NCBI RefSeq assembly: GCF_030272615.1
Contig: NC_081415.1
Location: 418,772,757-418,836,756, forward strand
Length of the DNA: 64,000 bases
Direction of reading: 5' to 3'
Origin: Cryptomeria japonica
Taxonomy: Eukaryota; Streptophyta; Pinopsida; Cupressales; Cupressaceae
Below the pieces are notes generated by a model that was not told where the DNA came from, did not search any database, and saw nothing but the letters and a program-made list of their open reading frames with translations. Shown piece after piece: positions 46,369 to 57,399 of the stretch (position 1 is the first letter of the stretch; each line of letters opens with the position of its first letter). The position numbers and the translations under genes are program-made.

Positions 46369-47861
46369 CTACAAATAGAAATCATTCACTTGTTGTCCCT
46401 TCACTAATTGATTATAAACATCTACAAATTCAACATCATTCTCATATAAACAAGCCCAGGATTTAGTTTGATGACCACATGAGTTCAAAACCATACTTAT
46501 GGCTACAATTGGAGGCCTGCTGAAACAATCTGCTACTTTGTTAGTACTTCCCTTCTTGTGGTGAATATTAAGGTGAAATTGTTGAAGATATGTTGACGAT
46601 CGTTGATGTTGATCATTCTGCAACTTCCCTTGTGTTTGCAAAAATTGAAGGGGTTTGTGATCTGTGTGGATGATAGTCTCCTTACCCAGAATGTAATGTT
46701 TCCACTACTTACAAGCTTGAACAATAGCATATAGTTCCTTGTCGTAAGTAGCATATCGATGCACTATATCAAAAAAATTCTGACTGTGATATGCAAATGG
46801 ATGACCATGCTGCATGAGGACTGCCCCTAGAGCATATTTTGATGAATCTGTTTATATTTCAAATGACTGTTGTAGGTCAGGAAGAGATAAAACTGGTGCA
46901 GAACATAACCTTCATTTTAGCCCCTCGAATGCTTCTTGTTGAGCACTTGTCCATTTAAAATTTGCTTGTGTCCCCCCCTCAATGACTGATTTAGAGGCCA
47001 AGACAGATGGGAAAATCCCAACACAAATTTGCGATAAAAGTTTACCAACCCGAGGAAACTTCATAATTTTGTGAGATTTCTAGGAGACGGCCAATCCTTA
47101 ATCACTTGTATCTTCTCCTAATCAACATGGACACCTTCACTGTCAATAACATATCCTAAGTATCTAATACTCTACATACCAAAGGAGCACTTTTCTTTGT
47201 TTGCATAAAGCCCATGATCTTGTAAGGTTGAGAGAATTTTTTCCATATGTTGCAAATGTTCCTCCCAAGTTTTGCTGAAGATGAGTATGTCATCAAGATA
47301 TACCACCACAAAGGAATCAGTGAATGGTCTAAGTATATCATTAATCATTCTCATGAATGTCACTGGAGCATTTGTTAGACTGAAAGGCATCACTAGCCAT
47401 TCAAACAATCCCTCTTTAGATTTGAAAGTTGTCTTCCACACATTGGCTGATTCAATTGGTACTTGATGGTACCCTGATTTCAAATCAATTTTGGTGAAGA
47501 ATCGGGCCCCTCTAAGCTGGTCCAAGGGGTCATCTATCCAGGGAAGTGGATACCTATTTTTGACTAAAATTTTATTCAAGGTCCTATAGTCAATACAAAG
47601 TCTCCAGGTTCCATCCTTTTTATTCGCTAGAACAATGGGGCTACCACATGGTGATGCATTTGGATGAATATGTCCCTTCTCAATCAATTGTTGTATTTGC
47701 CTCTTTCTCTCATTATTATCTAATATTGACCTACGGTAGACTAGTTCATTAGGTAATAGAGTTCTCGGTATCAAATCAATAGTATATCTCACTTGGCAAT
47801 GTGTAGGTACCTCAGTTGGTAACTTAAATAGATTTTCATATTTCATCAAAATTTGATCCAT
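46369..47861 (-). pseudogene. E3 reverse transcriptase and RNase H
   Basis: RT is open for 229 residues (47172-47861): VRYTIDLIPRTLLPNELVYR, ASPCGSPIVLANKKDGTWR, DYRTLNKILVKNRYPLPWID, FTKIDLKSGYHQVPI, MPFSLTNAPVTFMRMINDIL and VVVYLDDILIFSKTWEEHL. The YLDD motif is intact. The connection and RNase H (46369-47160) run through several frames with stops near 47160, 47115, 47065 and 46850, ending with HHKKGSTNKVADCFSRPP, whose VAD matches the final RNase H Asp. RT copies the RNA; RNase H removes the template. RT is the longest intact domain in the window. Confidence 0.93.
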
Positions 47862-47870
47862 TGATATTTT

Positions 47871-49400
47871 CTATAGTGTTGTGGTGTTTGTGATGGTATG
47901 GGAATTATAAACTAATTTTATTTCTTCTTCAGAATGAATCATCAATAAAATGAATGTTCCCATTTTGGCAACCAACCTCTTACATTGCTTGGCACTAATC
48001 AAAGAGGTAGTGTATGCAGGGCTTACCTCTGGTATTTGATATTTCTCCTCTCCTAATTTGATGGTGATTCTATGAGACCTGGATTCATAAACACCATGTC
48101 CCTGGTACATATATGGTTGTCCCAACAGAACATCACAAACATCTAAGGGAGACACATCAAAAAATTACCTCATCTTTGAAAGGCTTTATGGAGTATGGAA
48201 GGCGACAGTGCTGGTGCACCTGGATATCTCTTCCTTGACTAACCCATCCCATTGAATAGGGTTGTGGGTGGGTTGTTGTTTTCAGATTCAGTCTCTTCAC
48301 AGTCTTTGCTGATATTAGGTTCTTTTGACTTCCGCTATCAATGATAAAGTGCAGGGCTTTTCCTCCGACCCACATTTGTGAATGGAACAATCTCTCCTCA
48401 TCCTCCTGGGGCAATATTATTTTAGTAGCTACCGTGGCATATGGATCAGCCTCAATGACCTATTCATGATTTCCTTCTGTGCAAGTTTTTGCTACCTTAG
48501 ATTCTGCCTTGTCTTCATGCATCTCCATCACTAAGCTTTTTATGGTTCTGTAATCTTTTGTATTATGCGAGGGACTCTTATGGAATTCACACCACATACT
48601 ATTTTCTTGTGTCTTCTTCATACTCCATGTCTTTTTTGTTGGTGAATTGGGAGAGGGATCCATAGAGGTTTGTTTCCATGTAGTTTTGCCACCTTCACCC
48701 TTCCATCTGTTGTTTGCGAAATTATCCCTCCTTCCTTTCTGTTTGAATTTCTCCTCAATTTTGGTAGCAAATTTATATGCACTAGGTAAAGTCTCTATCT
48801 TCAGGAATTCCATTTCGGTTTGGATGTACCTGTGGAGTCCACTCTGATATTTCAAAACTCGGTGCTTCTCACAATCTTTGATGCCAAGCTTTGCTGCTAA
48901 GGCATGAAACATATTAGTATATTCCTCAACAGTTTGGTCCTTCTTCTGTCGAAGCAATTGCCACTGCATATATTTTTGTTCATATGTATCAGTGGGAAAA
49001 TATTCTTCCTTTATGTGCTCCATCAATTCTCCCCATGTGGGTTTTTGATAAAAAATAAAAGTGCTGCCATTTTCTGTTGCCTTGGATGCTAACTTTGCTT
49101 CCCATGAATATTTCACATGATTTTCAGCTTTGAGGAGAGTGAAATTTATCTTCTCTTCATTTGAAAACTGATTGACAGAGAAATATCTTTCCAATTTTGA
49201 AACCCAATCATCAACAACATCTGCATCGATTTTTCCTTGAAATGTGGGTATAATGGCGTATGCCCTGTGAATGGTGGGTTTGCTTATGACCCATGACTTT
49301 CCAACATTTGCTTAAACTGCTCCATCATTTCTTCACATTTTTTTGTTAGTGCATCTGCAACTAATGCTTTAATGTCATCGTCGATCTGCAACTTAGCCAT
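47871..49400 (-). pseudogene. E3 gag and protease
   Basis: Gag would start at 49400 (MAKLQIDDDIKALVADAL). A frameshift near 49290 leads into the 244-residue frame 48460-49194: MERYFSVNQFSNEEKINFTL, YSWEAKLASKATENGSTF, WGELMEHIKEEYFPTDTYE, WQLLRQKKDQTVEEYTNMF. The knuckle is variant: WCEFHKSPSHNTKDYRTIKS, a C-x2-H-x4-H series whose final Cys is now Tyr. Protease (48157-48414) has ALHFIIDSGSQKNLIS (intact D-S-G). After one stop, CDVLLGQPYMYQGHGVYESR (47871-48155) gives the conserved final strand. Stops lie at 48460, 48157 and 47870; those at 48460 and 48157 are single C-to-T changes from sense codons. Confidence 0.91.
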
Positions 49401-49507
49401 CTGCGATCCTGTGCATCTCAAAGGAAGGTAGTCTGAAGGATTCTTTGTTTCCAACCCCAATCTTTAATATGTTGACCGTGTGTGATATGACATACATGAG
49501 TGAACTT

Positions 49508-49519
49508 GCTCTGATACCA
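49508..49519 (-). other. E3 primer-binding site (tRNA-iMet)
   Basis: The minus strand reads TGGTATCAGAGC one base inside the LTR end. Confidence 0.94.
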
Positions 49520-49520
49520 T

Positions 49521-49989
49521 TGATCCGAATTATGGATTTGGATGACAATACTTGAGTGAGAACCTGCGGTATTGTAAATTCTGTTTACAAGAACCAGAAA
49601 GCATAAAATTGAAGCAAGCCAAAAAGTAATCTATTCCATTTGAAAATCCAACATATAGAAGTCCATGAGATTCCAAGGGTCACAAAAACCTCTTGAGAAT
49701 CGAATTCCAATAGTCACATTTGTTTATTACATAATAAAATCTAAAAACTATGAAATTTTCAAAAAAACTATATGAAATTTTATCCTAACTTCAACTAGGC
49801 ATAACTTTCTGCTCGAGACTCGAAATTATGAGCCGTTTAACTCGTTGGAAAGGTCTCCAAGAGTTGTAGATGAGATTTTCAAATAATACGCCGCTTGCTA
49901 GGCCTAAAAATGGCCAAAAGGCCTTCAAAAATGCAATTTACTAACGTCTAGACAAACTAAAAAATATAATTCAAATTTTCTTATGATCA
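49521..49989 (-). repeat. E3 LTR (5' in element sense)
   Basis: Pairs with 44514-44980 and is followed by TAGAC (49990-49994). Confidence 0.95.
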
Positions 49990-50011
49990 TAGACATTAGG
50001 GGCAAACATTA

Positions 50012-50350
50012 AAACATCTTAAAATCATAAAATATCTTGAAAAAATCATAAATATCGTAAAAAGTCTTGAAATTTTTTAAAAAATCATAAAATGTCTTGA
50101 AAAAATTTTGAAATTCATAAAATGTCCTAAAAAAATCATAAAAATCGGAAAAAAGTCCTAAATAAATCTTAAAAATCATAATATGTCCTAAAAAAATCTT
50201 AAAAATCATAAAAAGTCCTAAAAAAATCTTAAAAATCATAAAATGTCTTGAAAAAATGTTAAAAATAAAAAAAAGTCCTAAAAAAATCTAAAAAATCATA
50301 AAAGTCTTGAAAAAACCTTGAAAATCATAAAAACTTTCAACAAAATCTAA
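50012..50350. repeat. A-rich minisatellite of about 30-bp units in H
   Basis: About ten to eleven diverged units with the core AAAATCATAAAATGTC(C/T)T follow each other with a period near 30. On the minus strand the period keeps one frame open for 76 codons (50009-50239), giving ten-residue repeats such as MIFKIFLGLF and YDFLKNFKTF. That frame is a by-product of the repeat length, not a gene. Arrays before the 3' LTR are common in Tat elements. Confidence 0.85.
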
Positions 50351-51481
50351 AAAATTTAATAAAAATTGCGAAGACACAAACACTTTGTACAAGCACACTT
50401 AAAACATCGAACAAATGTAACATCTTATCAACCTATCAAATCAAATGCACCAGGTTGTGACAAGGATCATTTCAGCATAAAGCTTAAAGTTTGTTTGATC
50501 ATGTTTTTTGATTGTTTGTAATTTTATCTTTGGTGACATGTCTTTTAGCTTTTCTAGGATGTCTCTAACTAGAGATTTTGTCTCTAGGATGTCTTTTACT
50601 AGAAAGACAAGGATGGGGCATGTTCACTTGTTTGTTGATTGTGGATTGTTCCTTAGTAATATGATAACTTGTATTAGGACATGATTATCTAAGATGATCT
50701 AGGATGTATGGGTCTTATGTGAATTGGGGCATCCCTTGACTATCTGATGTATTTTCCTACACACAATTGGTACATCGATTTATTTGGGTCTGATGCATAT
50801 CCAGATGAGTTCTATCCTTTTTCCATAATAAGCTCGGTGATGATACAAGCACTTAAAAAGCACAAGATTCTCATCACTGTATCCTCTTTCTTTTCTTTCA
50901 TTTCCTTTCATCACCTTTCATCTTCTTTTCATCATTTCTTTCATCACCTTCTTCACCCTCTTCTTCATTCTTCTCATCTCAGTGAGATCAATTTGCTCAC
51001 TTTATCTAATTGATGCATGTCTTTGAATCTTTAGTCACTTTATCGAATCAATCAACTTGCTCCTTGAAATCTCATCACCTCTAGATCAATCAATCAATCA
51101 ATCATTGGATAACCTTATCTTGCACTAGCCTTAATCTCTATTAGCTTAATTAGCTAAATTAACTTAATCAGCTTATCAACTTGGCTATATTGATCATTTC
51201 CATCAATTGTTCAGTTGCACCTCATCAGTTGTACGTTTTCATGAAATGTGCATCTCATCTTAATCACTTGCGCAATATCAATCATCCAATGAATTTCCCA
51301 TAATCTATCGAGAGATCAATCATTTTCCTGTAATCTATCGAGAGATCAATCTTCTCATAATTTGTTTGATCAATCTCTCGAGGGGGCATATCATATCAAT
51401 CATCATCCTTTCCAGGATATTTTTGGGGCATAAAGAAGCTAATCAATTTTTTTGGAAACAACATTACATCCTGCATTGTCT
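50351..51481 (+). other. H 3' untranslated region
   Basis: No coding signal. It holds a polypyrimidine tract (about 50878-50990, CTTTCATC-type repeats), a short run of ATCA repeats (51085-51104), and a tandem pair of TAATCTATCGAGAGATCAAT (51302-51321, 51332-51351) followed by an inverted partner GATCAATCTCTCGAGG (51368-51383). Confidence 0.55.
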
Positions 51482-51496
51482 CAAAGAGGGGAAAAA
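51482..51496 (+). other. H polypurine tract
   Basis: CAAAGAGGGGAAAAA directly precedes TGTAGACACG. It fixes the plus orientation of H and marks the following LTR as 3'. Confidence 0.85.
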
Positions 51497-53372
51497 TGTA
51501 GACACGTAAAAATTTCCATTTAAGTGTCCTCTTATCAAATCCCAATTTTCTAATCATCATCAGGTGGATCTATTATTTTATAATGTTGATTTCCATATAA
51601 TATCCATATTATTTTTCATTATGTTATGATATTCATTCATCATATTTCATAAAATCTATTTAAATCTATTTTATTATTCTACATTATTTTATTAAATCCA
51701 TTATATCCATTTCCTAAACCTCTCTCATATCCTATTTGGTCCAGGAGCACCCTAGGGGCACCCTTACACTCACATTGCTCAAATTTGGGTTTTTGTTTTA
51801 TTTTGTGTTGTTTTATGTTGGTAAGGCCATTTTGGGACATTCTTGTTCATTTGGACCCGTTTGTGAAAGTTTGGGGTCCATTGATTCAAAGTTGTAAAAG
51901 TTGTCAGTTATTCTCAAAGTTGTCTTGACAACTTTTTGCATTTTCTTGTCAACTTTTCAAAATATTGTTAAAATGGTAGTTGGGGTTGGTTAGATGATAA
52001 AAAATTACTATACATTCATAAATAGGCCTTATTGTATGACCCAAGGGTTGATGGATTGTATTTTGAAGTTTGAGCAATAAAACACACCAATTTTCTGCAC
52101 TTTTCTAATGTTTCAGTCTGCAATTTCTTTTTGTATGGACTATACTTGCAATGTTGAGGTTTGAGACCAATTGGGAATGATTATGATTTGAATCTAATTC
52201 ATTTTGTCTTTGGTTTCATCTATTTTCATTGAGTAATAAAGAAGATATTTCATTTTTATTCAAGCTTGGTAAAAAACCCTAGGTAGGGTAACCAGTGAAC
52301 AAGAAAAATGTGTATCTTTGCATTCCACCAATAGAAAACTCTAAAACTTGGTGGAATGAATTGTTAAATTTTTTAATATCCCAAGCTTGCAGGGACATAT
52401 GTGGAAGGTTTCACGTGGATTGATTCCATGAATGGTTTGATATCCCTATGTATCAGACTGAGAAAACCAGTGAAGAGATGCAAATTTCATTATTGGAGGC
52501 AAACGGTTGATTTGCCTTATGTTTGGAGTCAAGAAGATGTGTGGGGACCCTGTCAAACCAAGTGACATGTTTGGGTGCCATGATATTGCATAGAAATCCT
52601 TGTATGTCAACTCAAGTTGAGTAAGCTTTATGGTTGTTAACTTGGAGAGTGTGGAGTTGTTAAGAGCCTATCCTTAGTGGTAGTTTTGTGTCTTCAAACA
52701 TGATCAATTTGCCATAATGCTTGACTATGTCCTCTTGATGATGGTTCAAGTCATATTGGTCATCCCAACCCATGAAGCCAAGTAATGCATCCAAGGGTAT
52801 CTAGAAGGATGAAGTACATGATCATTGTCCTTGTATGTTGAAACCATTGCACACGCCCCTACCTCTACATCACTATTTCATCTTCTATTTATCCCATACT
52901 TCTATTAATTACACTCATCTAATGCATATGGGATAAACATTTCCATATTCACATCAGTCCTTTATCCCACATTTGTCTTGAAACTTAGATTCCACCTTAA
53001 GAACATCTATAAATACCTTGCTCCTCATTTCTAATCCTGACACATCTCTCTATCTTTTGCATACTTGGATTTTGAGTCTTTTCTCTTACATTTCTTGTTT
53101 TCTCACACTCTACATTTCATATCATTTTCATTTGAATCTATTAAATCTCTATTCCTCATAGCCTTTTATGCATGTACTTCTGAGAGAAATATGATTAAAA
53201 TACAAAATCTTGAGGAATAGGAGTACAATGGAGTAGGTTTTTGTAGCATGCATGGATGATCAGTTTAGATATTTGTTTTGCATGTGTGTCTATTGCAGGT
53301 AATTCATTGTTGGATGATTAATCTATCTGAATCTTCTCCCATAAGATCTTAGACCAGATTTTTGCATCTACA
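51497..53372 (+). repeat. H 3' LTR, about 1.9 kb
   Basis: Begins TGTAGACACGTAAAA after the polypurine tract and ends GCATCTACA (53372). A TATA box CTATAAATAC at 53007-53016 is well placed for an LTR promoter, followed by a T/C-rich leader. No partner LTR is in the window, so the 3' limit rests on the TCTACA end only. Confidence 0.65.
53007..53016 (+). promoter_or_regulatory. Probable TATA box of H LTR promoter
   Basis: CTATAAATAC about 365 bases before the LTR end. This fits a plant core promoter with R-U5 downstream. Inferred from motif and position. Confidence 0.5.
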
Positions 53373-54127
53373 ATTGACACGCCCAAAAGATAAAATCAGA
53401 GACATTATCCGAATAATCATTCTTAAAAAATACGTAATAAAGTTATCTACTAATTGTTTTCATCTAATTAACTAACAGAATAATCTTTTGATTAATCTAG
53501 GCTAATTTAACGAGATGTGATAAATTGATTAATGGATGAATTTGTAGACCTTAGACTTCACACAAAGCAATACTTTGACTTCACGAGAATCTTGTTCCAA
53601 TTGCTACATTAGGGATCCTTAAACGAGGAAAACAAATTCTTTATATGTGAAACCCTAAGTTTGAATTTGATAAAAGGTCAACTTAGAATTGATGAAATTT
53701 GACACCAAGCAAGATTCGAATAAGCTAGGACCACCTTATTATCCTCTCAAAATTTGGGGAAAAAAGTACAGGACTAGGTAGTATACTACCTAGTCCCGAT
53801 AACATGTTTCTAGTTTCCTAGGACTGCAAGATAATGGGGTTCTAATGCTAATTCCAATTTAGTGGCTCAAACCAAGATATGAAGATATGTGAAATGTGCC
53901 TTGAAGATTGAAATTAGGGTAATATTATGATTAAATAAAAAGGGGTGCACTTAGGATTAAGGCCCTGATTTTATGATATGCAAATTGATGAGAGAGGACT
54001 TAACTTTAATTAATTTAATAATTAAATGTCTAAAGAAGTCCTATAATGCATAATTCACTAGGACACACTAAAATGGGTTCTAATATAAGCATGGAATTGG
54101 ACAACCTAATTAAGGGTGTAGAATTTA
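53373..54127. other. Unassigned block with a 26-bp palindrome
   Basis: It starts near TGACACGCCCAAAAG, somewhat like the TGTCGTGCCCAAA start at 61471, so it may be the left part of a related LTR. No coding frame was recognised. It contains the palindrome at 53771-53796. Confidence 0.35.
53771..53796. repeat. 26-bp perfect palindrome
   Basis: GGACTAGGTAGTA is followed immediately by its exact reverse complement, with no spacer. It can fold into a 13-bp cruciform or hairpin. Confidence 0.97.
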
Positions 54128-55417
54128 TGATACTACACCATCAGTGGATATTCCCCTTTTCCACAAACTTGAGCACACACCACACCACCAAACTTAACTG
54201 ATCCTCCATTTTTCTCCTCAAGGTTAATAAAAATTCCTTCTATCACCACTCATATGATTTTAGTAACCATTGTCAATCACCCAAACATTCGGTTCTTCTT
54301 TAGCATGCAAAGCAGGCTACACAATCAAAGATATTTCCTTATTCTCAATAGGTTGTTATATATTTATTTCCTCATCATTATCAAGGACAACCATAAATAG
54401 AGTCTCTTTACTAGGGTCATCACCATCCTAATATTTATATGAATGGCTACTATCTTTGTAGTAAAATCTTCTCTTAGGCTTATCCTATCTGTCAACTATC
54501 TAATTGCCTTTATCATCTCTTCTTCTATTGCTTTCTTCTCTATAAGAACATATAGCAACAAAATGACCAACCCTACACAATTGAAATATTTCATAGGTAA
54601 CTTACCCTTGTATTTGTCGAGATCCTTCTTTAGTCTTCTCACAAAATTTTCTTTTGCATCATCAATACACTCATCCAGGTCAACATCATGAATATTGTCA
54701 TCTAGGTCAACATCATCTTCCTTCTTACTTCCTTTGAATGCAAAACCCTTCTTTGGACTAGTTGACTCAACATTACTCATCTCATGAGTAGACAGAGCTC
54801 CATACAGTTGAACCATAACATGGTTATCCAAATCTTGAATTTCTTCAATGACTGACACCTTGGGAATAAAATATTTGGGAAGAGTTCAGAGTACCTTTCT
54901 CACAAACTCATCATCTTTCATTTCTCCACCAACACATTTGAGTCTATTGACAAATTTAGTTACTTGGTGCATGTAGCTATCAATAGTTTCATCTTCAGAC
55001 ATCCTCAAGTTCTCAAATATATTCTTTAGATTCTACAACTTGACTTGTTGTATCTTCTTGTCTCCTTCATTAATGCTGCCAAGCTTCTCTAAAAATGCCT
55101 TGGTGGATTTGTAGTTCATCACCTTCAAAAGTTTAGTATCTAACAATCCACTAATAATTATATTCCTTTCCTTCTAATTATTCACATGTGCCCTCATTTT
55201 ATATGAAGGATATAGAATGATGAGGCTTAGTATAACCATCCACAATGGAGTCCCAAATTCCATAATCCATAGATTTCAAGTATGATTCCATCCTCATCTT
55301 CCAGAAAGAGTAGATTGTCCCATAAGACTTGGGAATATTTAGGAACCTTCTTGTGCTATCCCATATCTGCCTCAAGCAGCTAAGCTTCTACCAAAAGAGC
55401 TCGACTTTGAAACTAAT
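54128..55417 (-). pseudogene. Ty1/Copia gag and protease start
   Basis: On the minus strand from 55417 the reading gives FLNIPKSYGTIYSFWKMRM, ESYLKSMDYGIWDSIVDGY, then (two stops later) MSEDETIDSYMHQVTKFVNR, LPKYFIPKVSVIEEIQDL and LYGALSTHEMS. An Asp-rich linker (54620-54730) precedes LDKYKGKLPMKYFNC, a Copia zinc knuckle that loses its later Cys and His by a frameshift. Further on NVWVIDNGYxNHMSGDRRNF matches the Copia protease 'WIVDSGCSNHMTGD', with Asn at the Ser position. The element is cut at about 54128, before integrase and RT. It lies directly inside the LTR at 55418. Confidence 0.85.
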
Positions 55418-57390
55418 TGTTGAACACACTTTAGGACTGAGGGGGGGGGGGGGGGGGGGGGTTGAATATGTCCAAACTTTAATTCTTTAATCTTTAAAAC
55501 ATAATAAAAATAATGAAGCATAAAACCACAAAATTCAATGAAAAATAGAACACTATATTTATGTAGAAAACCCTAAAAATGAAAAAGCCATGGTGAGAGT
55601 CAACTCACAATATATATGAAATCATTACAATCTATTTTAGGCAAACACTAATAAGGAAGCACACTGCCACCTAGAAGACTTGCAAGATGAGATGCACTAT
55701 CTCAGGGAAAGAAACAAAGGACTTGCAAGCTTAAGCTCACTGCTCCAGGGAAACATACATGAACATCCACAAATTCTGAGTCAACAAAACAAAGTTATTC
55801 TCCAACTATGTTGCTATGCTTGAGTCTTTATTACAAGAAAAAAACTCCAACAATAATCACCACCACATTCACTGTCTTCACATCACAACACTTTGAAATT
55901 GATATGGTTATGAAATAATTTACACATCATCTTCCCCACACACAACTACCATCAAAGACAAACCATCACATTGATTTTATCCTCTATATACACTATCGTC
56001 ATCTTTACAAATATCAACTAGATCAGCCGAAACAAGGGACAAGCATAGGTCCTATCAAGTTTGAAATCAAACACAATTGTAGTGATTTCAATCCATTATA
56101 GGAGATAGAGAGGACCTAAATACATCATATTACATATTTCTAAGCAGTTCCAAACCATAAACATGTCGATGCACATCATCGGAGGTTGGCAACATGGAAA
56201 CATGTAGATAAACCATGTAGCACACAATTCATCAGCCCAAAAAATATCATCCAACTGAAATAAATCAATGTGGATCCTCACATGCCATATGTGAGACCTA
56301 AACACAACACAACACCTTCTCTAATGTCAACACACATCATCAAGACTTAAGCACAAGCCGAAAAACAAACTTCTGATAGCCAAATGAACACAGTTTTCTA
56401 GAGACACAACATCAAACATAATGTGGTACCAAATAGATCATCCAATATCACATGGAGCACACAAGGACATCCATAGAACATCCAAAAATACTTTTTAACA
56501 CTTATTTCTTACTATCACATCAATAGAAGCTGGCATAACCTAAACAAATGCAAAACATTTCATTGCCAGGCTGTCATGAAACACAATCTTGAACAAAACA
56601 TTAAAAAACTTTCTTACAGAACACATAAACACTTGAAAACTAGAATGAGACAATGGACAAACATGTTATATTATAACCATGTCCTCCAAGCTGCATCATT
56701 TGAAACATCAAGGCAAACAAATGCGAAGCAATTATTGAACTAGTCAAACCACTTTTGATAGACAACCAAACTGTCAACAAACAACCATCACAAATAACCT
56801 CAGTTGCAACAACATGACCCTAAAAAGATAATAGTGCAATTTCCATAGAACAACAACATTTAGTTCGAATATACAAGACCAAATTGTTAACAGTGGGAGA
56901 ATGAAAAGCATTCTTTTATCTAGATAATAAATACTCTTCCTTGCATATTTCAACTCAACAAATTGTAACACCTTCTAGAAACATCAATAAACTAACCAAG
57001 AGTGTCAAGACCAATGAGAACACATCCTTAAGTATCATCAATAGTCTCCATCCAAAATATATCTTCATTATACCATCACAACAACATTGGCAACAACAAA
57101 CCAACATCTTAAAGTGTAGACATTAGACACCAGTTGAAGTGGACATCCACAAGAACACCCATTAACCACCTTTACTGTATAACATCTTCCTCATCAATAC
57201 CATAGCAACACAAAATCTGCATACCACCAAACAATTTCCACATGATCATCAGCATCATCAATAATATCAACAACATCATCAATGACATCAACAACAACAA
57301 TGACAAAAAAAACCAAAAAAAACTTCCCAAACATCATCAAGGACACAACATATTGTCATACATCAATTCAACATCAATGACAACATATAA
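55418..57390 (-). repeat. Copia LTR (5' in element sense), outer end unclear
   Basis: Minus-strand end ...GTGTTCAACA at 55418, next to a damaged primer-binding site (ATTAGTTTCAAAG, 55404-55417, compare ATTGGTATCAGAG). It shares with the LTRs at 6400 and 60250 a CCATGG block and a C-tract near the end. The tract is 21 bases long here (G on the plus strand, 55441-55461). The start is not defined; a CAACATCATCAA-rich stretch (57240-57310) lies near the far side. Confidence 0.6.
55441..55461. repeat. (G)21 homopolymer
   Basis: 21 consecutive G on the plus strand, at the position of a 6-7 base tract in the related Copia LTRs (6424-6429, 61297-61303). Confidence 0.9.
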
Positions 57391-57399
57391 TTCAAATAG

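Larger units (their letters stand above)
44514..49989 (-). mobile_element. E3: compact chromovirus with perfect TSD, PBS and PPT
   Basis: LTRs of 467 and 469 bp (TGATCCG...TGATCA) are flanked by perfect TAGAC duplications (44509-44513, 49990-49994). The primer-binding site TGGTATCAGAGC (49508-49519) and a polypurine tract (44981-44995) are in the minus sense. By eye the LTRs differ at about 29 of 467 sites, mostly transitions, plus two 1-base indels. Gag, protease, RT, RNase H, integrase and a chromodomain-like end are all present in about 4.5 kb. It is the best preserved element of the window, yet has at least five in-frame stops. Confidence 0.95.
14921..53372 (+). mobile_element. H: older Tat-like host element, gag-bearing, split by E4, E2 and E3
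   Basis: The pieces 14921-16797, 34845-36639, 44272-44513 and 49990-51496, plus an LTR at 51497-53372, remain after removing the bounded insertions. They make about 5.4 kb of interior. The gag zinc-knuckle end near 15770-15960 is Tat-like and plus-strand. The 3' end has a strong polypurine tract (51482-51496) followed by an LTR starting TGTAGACACG. No RT or integrase remnant was found in these pieces, so H was either non-autonomous or had lost pol. Its 5' LTR was not found; the left part lies beyond E1 or outside the window. That all four pieces belong to one element is inference from E3 and E2 target duplications and composition. Confidence 0.6.

Noticed and set aside
44514-49989. E3 as an intact, possibly active chromovirus.
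   Set aside because: At least five in-frame stops, a frameshift in gag, and about 6 percent LTR divergence by eye, although the RT and integrase catalytic residues are intact.
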